64,000 nucleotides of DNA from Neotamlana sargassicola (lineage in GTDB: Bacteria; Bacteroidota; Bacteroidia; Flavobacteriales; Flavobacteriaceae), in contig NZ_JAJAPX010000002.1 of assembly GCF_020523965.1 (NCBI RefSeq), forward strand, positions 248,001 to 312,000. The letters are read 5' to 3'. The position numbers and the translations under genes were made by a program. Of the stretch, positions 18,411-28,121 are shown piece after piece. Below the pieces are notes generated by a model. That model saw nothing but the letters and a program-made list of their open reading frames with translations, was not told the DNA's origin and made no database searches. Within the stretch, counting starts at the first letter, position 1; the number at the start of each line of letters is the position of its first letter.

Positions 18411-19679
18411 TTATAAATCGTATTGTTTAATCTTTCGGTATAATGTGCGTTCGCTAATACCAAGTTCGGCTGCAGCCAGTTTGCGTTTTCCGCTGTGACG
18501 TTCTAACGACTTTTTAATTAATTCAAGTTCTTTGTCTTGTAAAGATAAAGTTTCTTCTTCCTCAATTTCTTCGGCAAAATGATATTTATCGTTAACGGCT
18601 TCTTCAATAATTGGGGTTGAAGTGTGTTCTGGAATGCTTAAAAAGGTATTGTCGTTGCTGTGTTCTTCAAATTCTATATCGTCGTCTGTGTCGTTACCGT
18701 ATATTTTTTGAATTAAGCTTTCGTTGTTTTTTTCGACATCTTTAGTATTACCATTTTTCATGAGTTCCATGGTAAGTTTTTTAAGGTCGTTGAGATCGCT
18801 TTTCATATCGAAAAGCACCTTGTAAAGTATTTCACGCTCGCTACTAAAGTCGCTTTCTGCTTTTGTTTGTTTTATAACTGCAGGTAAATTGTTTCCAGTT
18901 GTTGGTAAATAGTTGCGCAGAGTTTCGGCAGAAACGGTTCGGTTTTGTTCTAATACAGAAAGTTGTTCGGCAATGTTTCGTAATTGGCGAATGTTTCCGC
19001 TCCAGTGATATTTTACAAGTAATTGAACAGCGTTTTCAGAAAGTTTTACCGTTGGCATTTTATACTTTAATGCAAAGTCGCTAGCAAATTTTCTGAATAA
19101 TAAATGGATGTCTTCTTGTCGCTCGCGCAATGGCGGAAGATTAATATCTACAGTGCTTAAACGATAAAATAAGTCTTCTCGAAATTTTTCTTTTTGTATA
19201 GCTTCAAACATATTTACGTTTGTAGCCGCAACAATACGTACGTTAGTTTTTTGTACTTTGCTAGAGCCTACTTTTAAAAACTCGCCATTTTCTAAAACAC
19301 GAAGTAGGCGTACTTGTGTTGTTAGAGGTAATTCTCCAACTTCATCTAAAAAAATGGTTCCACCATCGGCCTCTTCAAAATAGCCACTACGTGTTTGAGT
19401 TGCTCCTGTAAATGCGCCTTTTTCGTGACCAAAAAGTTCGCTGTCTATTGTGCCTTCTGGTATAGCACCACAGTTAACAGCTATATATTTGTTGTGTTTG
19501 CGGTGCGATAATTGGTGTATTATTTTAGGAATACTTTCTTTACCAACCCCGCTTTCGCCAGTTACTAAAACCGATATATCTGTTGGTGCAACTTGTATAG
19601 CTTTTTCTATGGCACGGTTTAGTGCTGGCGTATTACCAATTATACCAAAACGTTGTTTTATTGCTTGAACAGATTCCAT
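18411..19679 (-). CDS. Sigma-54-dependent transcriptional activator (no receiver domain)
   Basis: A 422-residue AAA+ activator that remodels sigma-54 RNA polymerase. It has the Walker A GESGVGKE (41-48), the sigma-54 contact loop GAFTGA (88-93), and a FLDEVGEL Walker B segment. A Fis-type helix-turn-helix ends the protein (LAAAELGISERTLYRKIKQY region). There is no N-terminal receiver or sensor domain, so activity must be controlled otherwise, perhaps through the acidic linker (about 300-390). I start at the ATG at 19679 rather than the TTG at 19694. Likely in one operon with miaB. It is a natural candidate to drive the sigma-54-like site upstream of groES. Confidence 0.93.
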   Translation of the reverse strand: MESVQAIKQRFGIIGNTPALNRAIEKAIQVAPTDISVLVTGESGVGKESIPKIIHQLSHRKHNKYIAVNCGAIPEGTIDSELFGHEKGAFTGATQTRSGYFEEADGGTIFLDEVGELPLTTQVRLLRVLENGEFLKVGSSKVQKTNVRIVAATNVNMFEAIQKEKFREDLFYRLSTVDINLPPLRERQEDIHLLFRKFASDFALKYKMPTVKLSENAVQLLVKYHWSGNIRQLRNIAEQLSVLEQNRTVSAETLRNYLPTTGNNLPAVIKQTKAESDFSSEREILYKVLFDMKSDLNDLKKLTMELMKNGNTKDVEKNNESLIQKIYGNDTDDDIEFEEHSNDNTFLSIPEHTSTPIIEEAVNDKYHFAEEIEEEETLSLQDKELELIKKSLERHSGKRKLAAAELGISERTLYRKIKQYDL

Positions 19680-19738
19680 TTTTTCTATATTCAAAAGTCA
19701 AGATTTAAAGTAATCAAGACTTCAAATTTTATTTAATA

Positions 19739-21187
19739 TTAATTATTTTCTGAATAGCCCACAGCTTCTCCAATTAAGGTAGCACTAGTGCAGCTATTAA
19801 TTTTTACGTTTACAAAATCGCCTTCTTTATAATGTTCCTTAGGGAATACAGCTACTAAGTTTTCTGATGTTCTTCCAGACCATTCGGCATCCGATTTTTT
19901 TGATGATTTTTCAATTAAAACCTCTACAACTTTGCCAACGTTACTTTTCATTACGTCTTCGCTTAAATCGCGCTGTAGTTGCACAATTTCTGCTAATCTG
20001 CGTTTTTTTACAGCTTCCGGAATATCATCTTCTAGTTTTCTTTCGGCTAAAGTTCCAGGGCGTTCAGAATAAGCAAACATGTAACCGTAACTGTATTTTA
20101 CGTATCGCATAAGCGAAAGTGTGTCTTGGTGATCTTCTTCTGTTTCGGTTGGGAAACCAGAAATCATATCTTGACTTATACCGCAATCTGGAATTAAACG
20201 ACGAATGTTGTCAATAATATCAAAATATTCTTCGCGCGTGTGCAAGCGGTTCATGGCTTTTAAAATGCGATTGCTTCCACTTTGTACCGGTAAGTGAATG
20301 TAATTGCAAATGTTTTTATGCTTTGCCATGGTTTCAATAACATCTATAGTAAAATCTTGTGGGTTAGATGTTGAGAAACGAAAACGCATTTTAGGTTGTG
20401 CTATGGCACACATATCTAATAATTTGGCAAAATTAACTGCAGTAGCTTTTTGTATATCGCTGGCTTTATCAAAGTCTTTTTTAAGTCCGCCGCCGTACCA
20501 TAAATAACTATCAACATTTTGGCCAAGAAGTGTAACTTCCTTGTAACCTTTATTAGCTAAGTCGTTAATTTCTTCAATAATACTTTGAGGGTCTCTACTG
20601 CGTTCACGACCACGAGTAAATGGCACAACACAAAATGTACACATATTATCGCAACCACGTGTAATAGATACAAAAGCAGTAATACCATTGCTGTTTAATC
20701 GAACAGGAGAAATATCGCCATAGGTTTCTTCTTTTGATAAGATAACGTTAATAGCATCTCTACCTTCATCAACTTCAGCTAAAAGGTTGGGTAAATCTTT
20801 GTAAGCATCGGGGCCAACCACTAAATCTACAATTTTTTCTTCTTCAAGAAATTTACTTTTAAGGCGTTCGGCCATACAACCTAAAACTCCAACTTTCATT
20901 TTAGGGTTGTGGTTACTTTTTATGGCGTTGTATTTTTCTAACCGTTTTCTAACGGTTTGTTCGGCTTTATCGCGAATAGAGCAGGTATTAACTAAAACCA
21001 AATCGGCTTCTTCAATGGTTTGTGTCGTGTTAAAACCTTGTTCAGATAGTATTGAAGCAACAATTTCACTGTCGCTAAAATTCATGGCACAACCATAGCT
21101 CTCAATAAAAAGTTTGCGTTTATTGCCTTCTTTTTGCTCAAGAATTAATGATTCTCCTTGTTTATTTTCGTCTATTGTCTTTTCCAT
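19739..21187 (-). CDS. miaB: tRNA-2-methylthio-N6-dimethylallyladenosine synthase MiaB
   Basis: A 482-residue radical-SAM methylthiotransferase that modifies A37 of tRNAs reading UNN codons. The N-terminal domain holds the auxiliary cluster cysteines C33 (YGCAMN), C69 ([11 protein letters not shown]) and C104 (GCMAER). The radical-SAM motif is CDNMCTFC (C179, C183, C186), followed by [10 protein letters not shown]. The C-terminus is a TRAM domain. These signatures, in particular RGRERSR, favour MiaB over RimO. A 59-base gap leads to the regulator gene. Confidence 0.96.
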   Translation of the reverse strand: MEKTIDENKQGESLILEQKEGNKRKLFIESYGCAMNFSDSEIVASILSEQGFNTTQTIEEADLVLVNTCSIRDKAEQTVRKRLEKYNAIKSNHNPKMKVGVLGCMAERLKSKFLEEEKIVDLVVGPDAYKDLPNLLAEVDEGRDAINVILSKEETYGDISPVRLNSNGITAFVSITRGCDNMCTFCVVPFTRGRERSRDPQSIIEEINDLANKGYKEVTLLGQNVDSYLWYGGGLKKDFDKASDIQKATAVNFAKLLDMCAIAQPKMRFRFSTSNPQDFTIDVIETMAKHKNICNYIHLPVQSGSNRILKAMNRLHTREEYFDIIDNIRRLIPDCGISQDMISGFPTETEEDHQDTLSLMRYVKYSYGYMFAYSERPGTLAERKLEDDIPEAVKKRRLAEIVQLQRDLSEDVMKSNVGKVVEVLIEKSSKKSDAEWSGRTSENLVAVFPKEHYKEGDFVNVKINSCTSATLIGEAVGYSENN

Positions 21188-21220
21188 AATTATTTGAAAT
21201 ATTTCATTTCAACAAGCATG

Positions 21221-21254
21221 CAAAGATATAATTTATTTATGGTTTGGTGACAAA
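21221..21254 (-). promoter_or_regulatory. Candidate promoter for miaB operon
   Basis: Minus strand: TTTG at 21251-21254, then 22 bases, then TATCTTTG at 21221-21228, a good match to the Bacteroidota promoter. Transcription would begin about 25 bases before the miaB start. Confidence 0.5.
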
Positions 21255-21400
21255 TTGGCAGTTAATTTTTCTTTTAAAGTATTTTAAAAATATTGTAGGT
21301 AAACACGCAACCATTTTAGGTTTTATTTATCTATGAAATATAGTGAGTGTTTAGTTAATAGAGAGTAAAAGAGCTTTTTTGCTTATTCAAAAAAATAAAA

Positions 21401-21850
21401 ATGAAGAATAATTTAAAAATAACAATTTGGGTAATTACAGTTTTGTTGAGTTTAACAAATATGACCTGTGATGATAATATAAATGATGATGTCTCTGAGA
21501 ATTGCGATAAAACTGTTGTGCTTGATGCGGAAATGTACGCGAATTTAGAAACTGATTTTTTTACCATATCAAATGTTAACATTATAGATGATTGCCTTAG
21601 TTTTAGTTTTAGCGCATCTGGGTGTAGTGGCGATTCTTGGGAGTTTAATTTAGTTGATTCTGAAGTTATTGCAGAATCGTCGCCTGAACAACGTTATTTA
21701 AAAATACAGCTAATAAATAATGAAGCTTGTCTTGCTGTTTTTACAAAGCAAGTAAGTTTTAGTTTAAAACCATTGCAAATTAATAACTCCCAAAAAGAGT
21801 TAATTTTAAACATAGAAGGCTTAGATGATACCTTAACTTACAAATATTAA
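21401..21850 (+). CDS. Hypothetical lipoprotein
   Basis: A 149-residue protein with a lipoprotein signal (hydrophobic 6-20, NMTC lipobox) and an Asp/Asn-rich start to the mature part. The rest is beta-rich and includes a possible disulfide-forming Cys pair (DDCLSFSFSASGCSGDSWEF). I do not recognise the family. It is followed by a terminator and a second lipoprotein gene on the same strand. Confidence 0.75.
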   Translation: MKNNLKITIWVITVLLSLTNMTCDDNINDDVSENCDKTVVLDAEMYANLETDFFTISNVNIIDDCLSFSFSASGCSGDSWEFNLVDSEVIAESSPEQRYLKIQLINNEACLAVFTKQVSFSLKPLQINNSQKELILNIEGLDDTLTYKY

Positions 21851-21867
21851 TTCTTTTAAAAATAACG

Positions 21868-21893
21868 GAATAGCTCGAGGCTTATTCTTTTTT
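21868..21893 (+). terminator. Terminator after hypothetical lipoprotein
   Basis: GAATAGC and GCTTATTC form a stem with one bulged T around TCGAG, followed by a CTTTTTT run. Confidence 0.55.
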
Positions 21894-21922
21894 GTATCTT
21901 TAAAATAAAAACCAATTACACT

Positions 21923-23149
21923 ATGAAAACTAAATTTATAGGTTTAATTCTCACACTTTGTTTTGCATTTTCATGCGATAAAAAAGACGATTTTGAAATA
22001 GTTCAAGTCGCTACGCCATTAGTAATGAGTAAAGCCGATTTTAGGAGTTCGGTTGAAGTTTCTGCTCCACAAACTATACAAGAAGTTGGGAAAATTTATG
22101 CTTATCAAGATTTTATTTTTATTGGGGATGTTGAAGGTATTCATGTTATCGATAATACAAACCCGGAAACACCAGTTACAATAAAGTTTATAAAAATTCC
22201 TGGAAACGAAGATATTTCGGTAAAAGACGATTATTTATACGCCGATAGTGCTACAGATTTGTTAGTTTTTGATATTTCTAATATTAGCGATGAGGTAAAA
22301 TTAATAGAAAGGTTAGAAGATGTATTTAGTGTGTACGATTACCACATGCCTATCGAAGCAGATGAGGCTGATTATAGTAGATTTAATTACGAAGATGAGA
22401 TTATTGTAGGTTGGACTGTAACTGCAGAACGAAGAAAAAAACGTGACGACGAACGATTTGTAGATTTTATTGTAGATGTGGCGGCAATTGAATCTACGAC
22501 AGGAACTGGAGGTTCTTTGGCGCGTTTTCAAATTGTAGATAATTATTTATATACCGTTGGTTCTTACGAAATGGCAATTTTTAATATTTCTAATTTATCA
22601 GAACCCGTTTTAGCTAATACGCAATATGCTGGCTGGAATATTGAAACCATGTTTCAAGCCGATAATTATTTGTATTTGGGAAGCACAAATGGTATGTATA
22701 TTTATAATTTAAATAATCCGGCAACGCCAGAATATGTCTCAGAGTTTATACATTGGGAAGGTTGCGATCCTGTAGTTGTAGATGGAGACTATGCTTATTT
22801 AACTTTACGTGGAGGTAATGCTTGCGGACAATTAGAAAGTGTTTTAGAAGTAATTGATGTTAGTGACAAAACCAATCCAACCTTGGCATCGCGCTACACT
22901 TTAGAGAACCCTTACGGTTTAGGGATTAAAGGAGATATGCTTTTTGTTTGCGATGGCACCGCTGGACTAAAATTAATTAATAAAGAAAATCCGTTAGATT
23001 TAAGTATGATAAAAGATTACGACGACATACAGTTGAAAGATATAATCCCGTTGCAAAATTCTTTATTAATGATTGGAGGGAATGTATTACATCAATACGA
23101 ATACCTTGAAAATGACATAAAACCAATAAGTTCTTACAGTTTAAATTAA
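21923..23149 (+). CDS. LVIVD-repeat beta-propeller lipoprotein
   Basis: A 408-residue lipoprotein (lipobox AFSC, Cys at 18) built from about seven repeats of a 40-45-residue unit with the pattern ...IHVIDNTNPETPV..., LVFDISNISDE, MAIFNISNLSEPV, MYIYNLNNPATPE, LEVIDVSDKTNPT, LKLINKENPLD. This is the LVIVD type, which folds as a propeller on the cell surface. Its role is unknown; such proteins may bind partners or be exposed by type IX-secreting bacteria. Confidence 0.85.
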   Translation: MKTKFIGLILTLCFAFSCDKKDDFEIVQVATPLVMSKADFRSSVEVSAPQTIQEVGKIYAYQDFIFIGDVEGIHVIDNTNPETPVTIKFIKIPGNEDISVKDDYLYADSATDLLVFDISNISDEVKLIERLEDVFSVYDYHMPIEADEADYSRFNYEDEIIVGWTVTAERRKKRDDERFVDFIVDVAAIESTTGTGGSLARFQIVDNYLYTVGSYEMAIFNISNLSEPVLANTQYAGWNIETMFQADNYLYLGSTNGMYIYNLNNPATPEYVSEFIHWEGCDPVVVDGDYAYLTLRGGNACGQLESVLEVIDVSDKTNPTLASRYTLENPYGLGIKGDMLFVCDGTAGLKLINKENPLDLSMIKDYDDIQLKDIIPLQNSLLMIGGNVLHQYEYLENDIKPISSYSLN

Positions 23150-23174
23150 TTTCGTAATTAATTCAATATTAAAG

Positions 23175-23199
23175 CCCTGCCATTCGGTAGGGTTTTTTA
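23175..23199 (+). terminator. Terminator after LVIVD lipoprotein
   Basis: CCCTGCC (23175-23181) pairs with GGTAGGG (23186-23192) with one G-T wobble and an ATTC loop, then TTTTTT. Confidence 0.75.
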
Positions 23200-23258
23200 T
23201 TTATGATATTCATAAAAAAACGATTACATTTAAAAAATAAAACCTTCAAACCATATTT

Positions 23259-24035
23259 ATGAATACCGTAAATAATATTTCAAAACACATAAAAGAAGCC
23301 AGATTACTCGATTTTGGCGATATTTTTAACAAATCAATTGAACTTTTTAAAAAAACTTGGGTGCAAGGGTTGTTACTTCAGGTGTTTTCTTTAATTGTTA
23401 TGCTGCCAATAATCCTTATGTTTTATGTGCCATTTATTGGTATGATAATGGAGCAGCAGCGAAGTGGTTATGCAGATCCAGAAGCTATGGATAACTTTTT
23501 TGGAAGCATGTCTGTGTTGTATATTATCGTTGTAGGATTGGGTGTTATTGTTTTAGGTGTTATTACAACGGCATTAAATGCTGCGTTTTATCGAATTATG
23601 AAAAAAATAGATTATGGCGAATCTGTTTTTACGCAAGATTTTTTCTATTTCGTAAAAGGAAAATATCTAGCAAAAGTATTTATATTAATGCTCATTGCTG
23701 TATTAATATTGGTGCCATCAGCTTTACTGTGTTATTTGCCTTTGTTTTATTTTGCAGTGCCTGTTATGTTTGTTTTTACCATTTTTGCTTTTAATGAAGA
23801 TTTATCGGTTGGAGAAATACTTTCGTTAGCTTTTAAATTAGGAAATAAAAAGTGGGGTATAACATTAGGTTTGTTAATTATGTCTTATATCGGTATTACC
23901 ATTGCAACTTTTATAACCTGTGGTATTGGTGGTATTTTTGTGCAATCGTTTTTGTTTCATCCCATATATATAATTTACAAAGAAGTAGTTGGTTTTGATC
24001 AAACTAGTGCAATCGACGAAATAGGAACAATTTAA
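23259..24035 (+). CDS. Polytopic membrane protein of unknown function
   Basis: A 258-residue protein with an N-terminal amphipathic stretch (LLDFGDIFNKSIELFKKTW) and about five or six membrane segments. The start resembles proteins of the glycerophosphoryl-diester-phosphodiesterase membrane-domain or DUF975 type, which share the F-x-E-LFKK-x-W pattern. No catalytic residues are evident. It stands alone between two terminators. Confidence 0.7.
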   Translation: MNTVNNISKHIKEARLLDFGDIFNKSIELFKKTWVQGLLLQVFSLIVMLPIILMFYVPFIGMIMEQQRSGYADPEAMDNFFGSMSVLYIIVVGLGVIVLGVITTALNAAFYRIMKKIDYGESVFTQDFFYFVKGKYLAKVFILMLIAVLILVPSALLCYLPLFYFAVPVMFVFTIFAFNEDLSVGEILSLAFKLGNKKWGITLGLLIMSYIGITIATFITCGIGGIFVQSFLFHPIYIIYKEVVGFDQTSAIDEIGTI

Positions 24036-24063
24036 AATTAAATAATTTACTTAAAAAATTAAC

Positions 24064-24097
24064 AGCCTGTGTTTAAGATGTTAAATACAGGCTATTT
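24064..24097 (+). terminator. Terminator after membrane protein
   Basis: AGCCTGTGTTTA (24064-24075) pairs with TAAATACAGGCT (24082-24093) with one wobble, then ATTTTG. Confidence 0.65.
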
Positions 24098-24154
24098 TGC
24101 TTTAAATTATTTAATGAAAGACCATAAAATTAGGATGTTAAATTTTTTTTAGCA

Positions 24155-24162
24155 TAAATTTG
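24155..24162 (+). promoter_or_regulatory. Candidate topA -7 element
   Basis: TAAATTTG matches TAnnTTTG and ends 18 bases before the topA ATG. No clear -33 TTTG at the usual distance, so the call is tentative. Confidence 0.4.
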
Positions 24163-24180
24163 TAGCTCAAAACACGAAGT

Positions 24181-26664
24181 ATGGCGAAGAATTTAGTGAT
24201 AGTTGAGTCACCAGCAAAAGCAAAAACCATTGAAAAATTTCTTGGTAAAGATTTTAAAGTAGAATCTAGTTTTGGGCATATTGCCGATTTACCAAGTAAA
24301 GAATTAGGGGTAGATGTTGAAGGTGATTTTAATCCCAAATACGAAGTTTCTAAAGATAAAAAAGCAGTTGTTAAAAAACTTAAAGACTTAGCAAAAAAAG
24401 CCGAAATGGTTTGGTTAGCAAGTGATGAGGATCGCGAGGGAGAAGCTATTGCGTGGCATTTAGCCGAAACGCTTAAGCTTGATAAAGAGAAAACTAAACG
24501 TATTGTATTTCATGAAATTACAAAAACAGCCATATTAAAAGCTATTGAAAACCCAAGAGGAATAGATTATGATTTGGTTGATGCACAACAAGCACGTCGT
24601 GTTTTAGATAGAATTGTAGGTTACGAGCTTTCGCCAGTATTATGGAGAAAAGTAAAAGGCGGTTTATCTGCAGGTCGTGTACAATCGGTTTCTGTGCGAT
24701 TAATTGTTGAGAAGGAACGTGAAATTGCAGATTTTAAACCTGAAGCCTCATACAGAATTGATGCTGAATTTTCAAATGAAGACGGACAAACATTTAAAGC
24801 AAAGCTTCCTAAGAATTTTAAAACTAAAAAAGAAGCTCTAGCGTTTTTAGAAAAAAATGCTGCTGCAAACTTTAAAGTAGCCGATTTAACAAAAAAACCA
24901 GCAAAAAAATCACCAGCAGCACCATTTACAACATCAACTTTACAGCAGGAAGCATCACGTAAACTATATTTTTCGGTAAGTAAAACCATGACGATGGCAC
25001 AACGTCTATACGAAGCGGGTTTAATTACTTACATGAGAACCGATAGTGTAAATTTATCTGACGAGGCAAGAAAAGGTGCCGAGGCCGAAATTAAAAAAGC
25101 CTATGGCGACGAATATAGCAATCCTAGAAATTATGTAGGCAAAGCAAAAGGGGCACAAGAAGCTCACGAAGCTATTCGTCCAACAAACTTTGCAACGCAC
25201 AGTGTAAATATAGATAGAGATCAAGCAAGGCTTTACGATTTAATATGGAAACGAGCTATAGCATCGCAAATGAGTGAAGCTAATTTAGAGCGTACCAACG
25301 TAAAAATTGAAGCCGACACACATGAAGAAACATTTACAGCAAATGGTGAGGTTATTACTTTCGATGGTTTCTTAAAAGTATATTTAGAAGGAACCGATGA
25401 TGAAGATACCGAGCAAGATGGCATGTTGCCAGCAATGAAGGTTAATGAAACTTTATTAAATAGCTACATTACCGCAACCGAGCGTTATACGCGTCCGCCA
25501 GCACGATATACTGAAGCCTCTTTAGTTAAAAAGTTGGAAGAATTAGGTATTGGTCGTCCGTCTACATACGCGCCAACAATATCAACTATTCAAAACAGAA
25601 ATTATATTGAAAAAGGTACTATTGATGGTGTAGAGCGTGAATATTCACAATTAACACTTCAAGAAGGAAATATAAAAGATGTAACCTTAACCGAAAAAGT
25701 AGGTTCAGATAAAGGAAAATTAGTGCCAACCGATATTGGAATGATTGTAACCGATTTCCTAGTTAATCATTTCGATGCTATTCTCGATTATAATTTTACA
25801 GCGAAAGTTGAAGAAGATTTTGATGATATTGCTGAAGGAAAAGAGGATTGGCAAAAAATGATGAAATCGTTTTATAAAGATTTTCATCCAGTTGTTGAAG
25901 ATGTAAAAGAAAACGCCGATAGAGAATCTGGTGAGCGTATTTTAGGGAAAGATCCTAAAACCGGAAAGCAAGTAAGTGTGCGTTTAGGTAAATTTGGACC
26001 AATGGTGCAAATAGGTACGGTTGATGATGAAGAAAAACCACAATTTGCAAGCCTAAGTCCAGACCAACAATTAAATACCATAACCTATGAAGAGGCGATG
26101 GATTTATTTCAACTTCCAAAAAATTTAGGTGAGTTTGAAGGCGAAACGGTTGAAGTAAATAATGGTCGTTTCGGGCCATACGTGAAATTTGGAAAAGCTT
26201 ATGTGTCGTTGCCTAAAGGAACAGATCCGTTAAGCGTTGAATTAGATGATGCTATTGTTTTAATAAAAGAAAAGCAAAAAGCTGATGCGCCAATTTATCA
26301 TTATCAAGATTTGCCAGTACAAAAAGGAAAAGGGCGTTTTGGGCCATATATTAAATGGAACAACATGTTTATTAACGTAAACAAAAAATACGATTGGGAT
26401 AATTTGTCCGATGATGATATTGTAACCCTTATCGAAGATAAAATTCAAAAAGAAAAAGATAAACTTATTCATTCTTGGGAAGATGGCGCTATTCGTGTTG
26501 AAAAAGCACGTTGGGGAAGGCATAATGTAATTCAAGGAAAAACTAAAGTAGAGTTAGCAAAAACCGTTGATGTAAGCGAAATGACTTTAGAGGAAGCAAA
26601 AGCTATTATTGAAGCTAATGCTCCAAAGAAAAAAACAAGAAAAAAAGCAACCAAAAAGAAGTAG
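24181..26664 (+). CDS. topA: DNA topoisomerase I
   Basis: An 827-residue type IA topoisomerase that relaxes negative supercoils. The N-terminal Toprim domain shows LVIVESPAKAKTIEKFLG and the acidic cluster ASDEDREGEAIAWHL; the active-site tyrosine is in GLITYMRTDSVNLS. The C-terminal third has repeated GRFGPY/LGKFGPM segments, the zinc-free topoisomerase C-terminal repeats usual in Bacteroidota, and ends in a Lys-rich tail. Full length. Confidence 0.97.
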   Translation: MAKNLVIVESPAKAKTIEKFLGKDFKVESSFGHIADLPSKELGVDVEGDFNPKYEVSKDKKAVVKKLKDLAKKAEMVWLASDEDREGEAIAWHLAETLKLDKEKTKRIVFHEITKTAILKAIENPRGIDYDLVDAQQARRVLDRIVGYELSPVLWRKVKGGLSAGRVQSVSVRLIVEKEREIADFKPEASYRIDAEFSNEDGQTFKAKLPKNFKTKKEALAFLEKNAAANFKVADLTKKPAKKSPAAPFTTSTLQQEASRKLYFSVSKTMTMAQRLYEAGLITYMRTDSVNLSDEARKGAEAEIKKAYGDEYSNPRNYVGKAKGAQEAHEAIRPTNFATHSVNIDRDQARLYDLIWKRAIASQMSEANLERTNVKIEADTHEETFTANGEVITFDGFLKVYLEGTDDEDTEQDGMLPAMKVNETLLNSYITATERYTRPPARYTEASLVKKLEELGIGRPSTYAPTISTIQNRNYIEKGTIDGVEREYSQLTLQEGNIKDVTLTEKVGSDKGKLVPTDIGMIVTDFLVNHFDAILDYNFTAKVEEDFDDIAEGKEDWQKMMKSFYKDFHPVVEDVKENADRESGERILGKDPKTGKQVSVRLGKFGPMVQIGTVDDEEKPQFASLSPDQQLNTITYEEAMDLFQLPKNLGEFEGETVEVNNGRFGPYVKFGKAYVSLPKGTDPLSVELDDAIVLIKEKQKADAPIYHYQDLPVQKGKGRFGPYIKWNNMFINVNKKYDWDNLSDDDIVTLIEDKIQKEKDKLIHSWEDGAIRVEKARWGRHNVIQGKTKVELAKTVDVSEMTLEEAKAIIEANAPKKKTRKKATKKK

Positions 26665-26799
26665 CTTAGGTTTTTGTTGCACTATTTTTAGTGGTTTATG
26701 TAATTCGTGTATTTTTTTTCAATAATCTATAAGAAAATTCATTTATTCTTTTAATATTTGTGATAATCAAGATGTAAAAAATAATCACTTATATTTTTA

Positions 26800-27966
26800 A
26801 TGGATTTTAGTTTTTTATCCCCAGTACCAGATGCTGTTCTAGCTCATAACGAGTTACTTTCGGAGCAGGCTTTAGGCAAAAAAATTAAAATTCACTCAGC
26901 TCAAAACGGCGTACCAAATTTAGAAGGCGTAAAAGTGGCTATTCTAGGTGTTTTAGAAAATCGCAACGATATTAATTATATTGGAGAGTCTTTTCAGTTA
27001 AACGAAATCCGTAAAGCATTTTACAGTTTATTTCCAGGTAGTTGGCAAGTATCAATTGCCGATTTAGGTGATATTAATATAGGTGAGAGTGTAAGCGATA
27101 CTTATTTTGCGCTTAAAGAATCTGTAATTACCTTAATTAAAGCAAACGTAATTCCTGTTATTTTAGGAGGTTCGCAAGATTTAACATATGCTAATTACCG
27201 TGCTTACGACGATTTGTTGCCTATGGTTAATGTTGTAAACGTAGATGCTAAGTTTAATTTAGGTGATTCTAGCAAGCCAATAAAAAACAACAGTTTTGTG
27301 GGGAAAATTATTCTAGATAAACCCTACAATTTGTTTAATTACACTACGGTGGGTTATCAAACTTATTTTAATCCACAAGAGGAGATAGATTTAATGGAGA
27401 GTTTGTATTTTGAATATTATCGACTTGGTGAAATTTCAAATAACATAACTCTGGCAGAACCAGTTATGCGAGACGCTAATATTGTTTCGGTAGATATGTC
27501 TTCAATAAAAAGTTCCGATGTAAGTTTAAAGCAAAAATATTCTCCTAACGGATTCGATGGAAAAGAAATTTGTGCCATTACCCGTTATGCAGGCATAAGT
27601 AATAAAGTAAGTTCCTTTGGAATTTATGAGTATAAACCTTCAAAGGACGACGAAGTTACTTCCATGCTAATAGCGCAAATGATTTGGTATTTTGTCGAGG
27701 GTGTAAATTACCGTGTAAACGACGACGATTTTTCCAACGAAAATAATTTCCAAAAATTTATAACTTTAACAGAGTCAGAGGAATTAGTGTTTTATAAAAG
27801 TAATAAAACAGGTAGATGGTGGATAGAAATTCCTTTTTTGGCAAATGTTAATAATAAATTAAAAAGACACACGTTATTACCATGCATGCATCAAGATTAT
27901 GTCGATGCGTGTAATAATAAAGTGCCAGAACGCTGGTATAAAGCAATACAAAAGAATAGCGTATAG
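26800..27966 (+). CDS. Arginase/formimidoylglutamase-fold protein with degenerate metal site
   Basis: A 388-residue member of the ureohydrolase fold, usually labelled formimidoylglutamase. The manganese motifs are eroded: GGDH is GGSQ (123-126), DAHxD is DAKFN (149-153) and SxDxD is SVDMS (230-234), so four of the six usual ligands are lost. It is unlikely to hydrolyse guanidino compounds. In flavobacteria a protein of this type sits just before gldK, as here (155 bases away), which hints at a structural or regulatory tie to gliding or type IX secretion. That link is inference. Confidence 0.82.
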   Translation: MDFSFLSPVPDAVLAHNELLSEQALGKKIKIHSAQNGVPNLEGVKVAILGVLENRNDINYIGESFQLNEIRKAFYSLFPGSWQVSIADLGDINIGESVSDTYFALKESVITLIKANVIPVILGGSQDLTYANYRAYDDLLPMVNVVNVDAKFNLGDSSKPIKNNSFVGKIILDKPYNLFNYTTVGYQTYFNPQEEIDLMESLYFEYYRLGEISNNITLAEPVMRDANIVSVDMSSIKSSDVSLKQKYSPNGFDGKEICAITRYAGISNKVSSFGIYEYKPSKDDEVTSMLIAQMIWYFVEGVNYRVNDDDFSNENNFQKFITLTESEELVFYKSNKTGRWWIEIPFLANVNNKLKRHTLLPCMHQDYVDACNNKVPERWYKAIQKNSV

Positions 27967-28047
27967 CGGGCAAAACAGCCTAAGCGCTTATTTAATCGGT
28001 AAAATGTAAATTTTATACGATGAAACGTAAATTTTTTAGATAAAAAG

Positions 28048-28078
28048 TTGCTTTTTAAAAAATATATAAATATGTTTA
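28048..28078 (+). promoter_or_regulatory. Candidate promoter of the gldKLMN operon
   Basis: TTG at 28048-28050, 20 bases, then TATGTTTA at 28071-28078, one mismatch from the -7 consensus TAnnTTTG. It would give a leader of about 38 bases before gldK. Confidence 0.45.
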
Positions 28079-28121
28079 CGCTCTCAAATAAGAAGCTAAA
28101 ATAATTAACCTCGAGTTTTCT

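Noticed and set aside
28021-28080. Repeated GTAAATTTT and CGTAAATTTT before gldK as operator
   Set aside because: The two copies are short, A/T-rich and not spaced in a convincing way.
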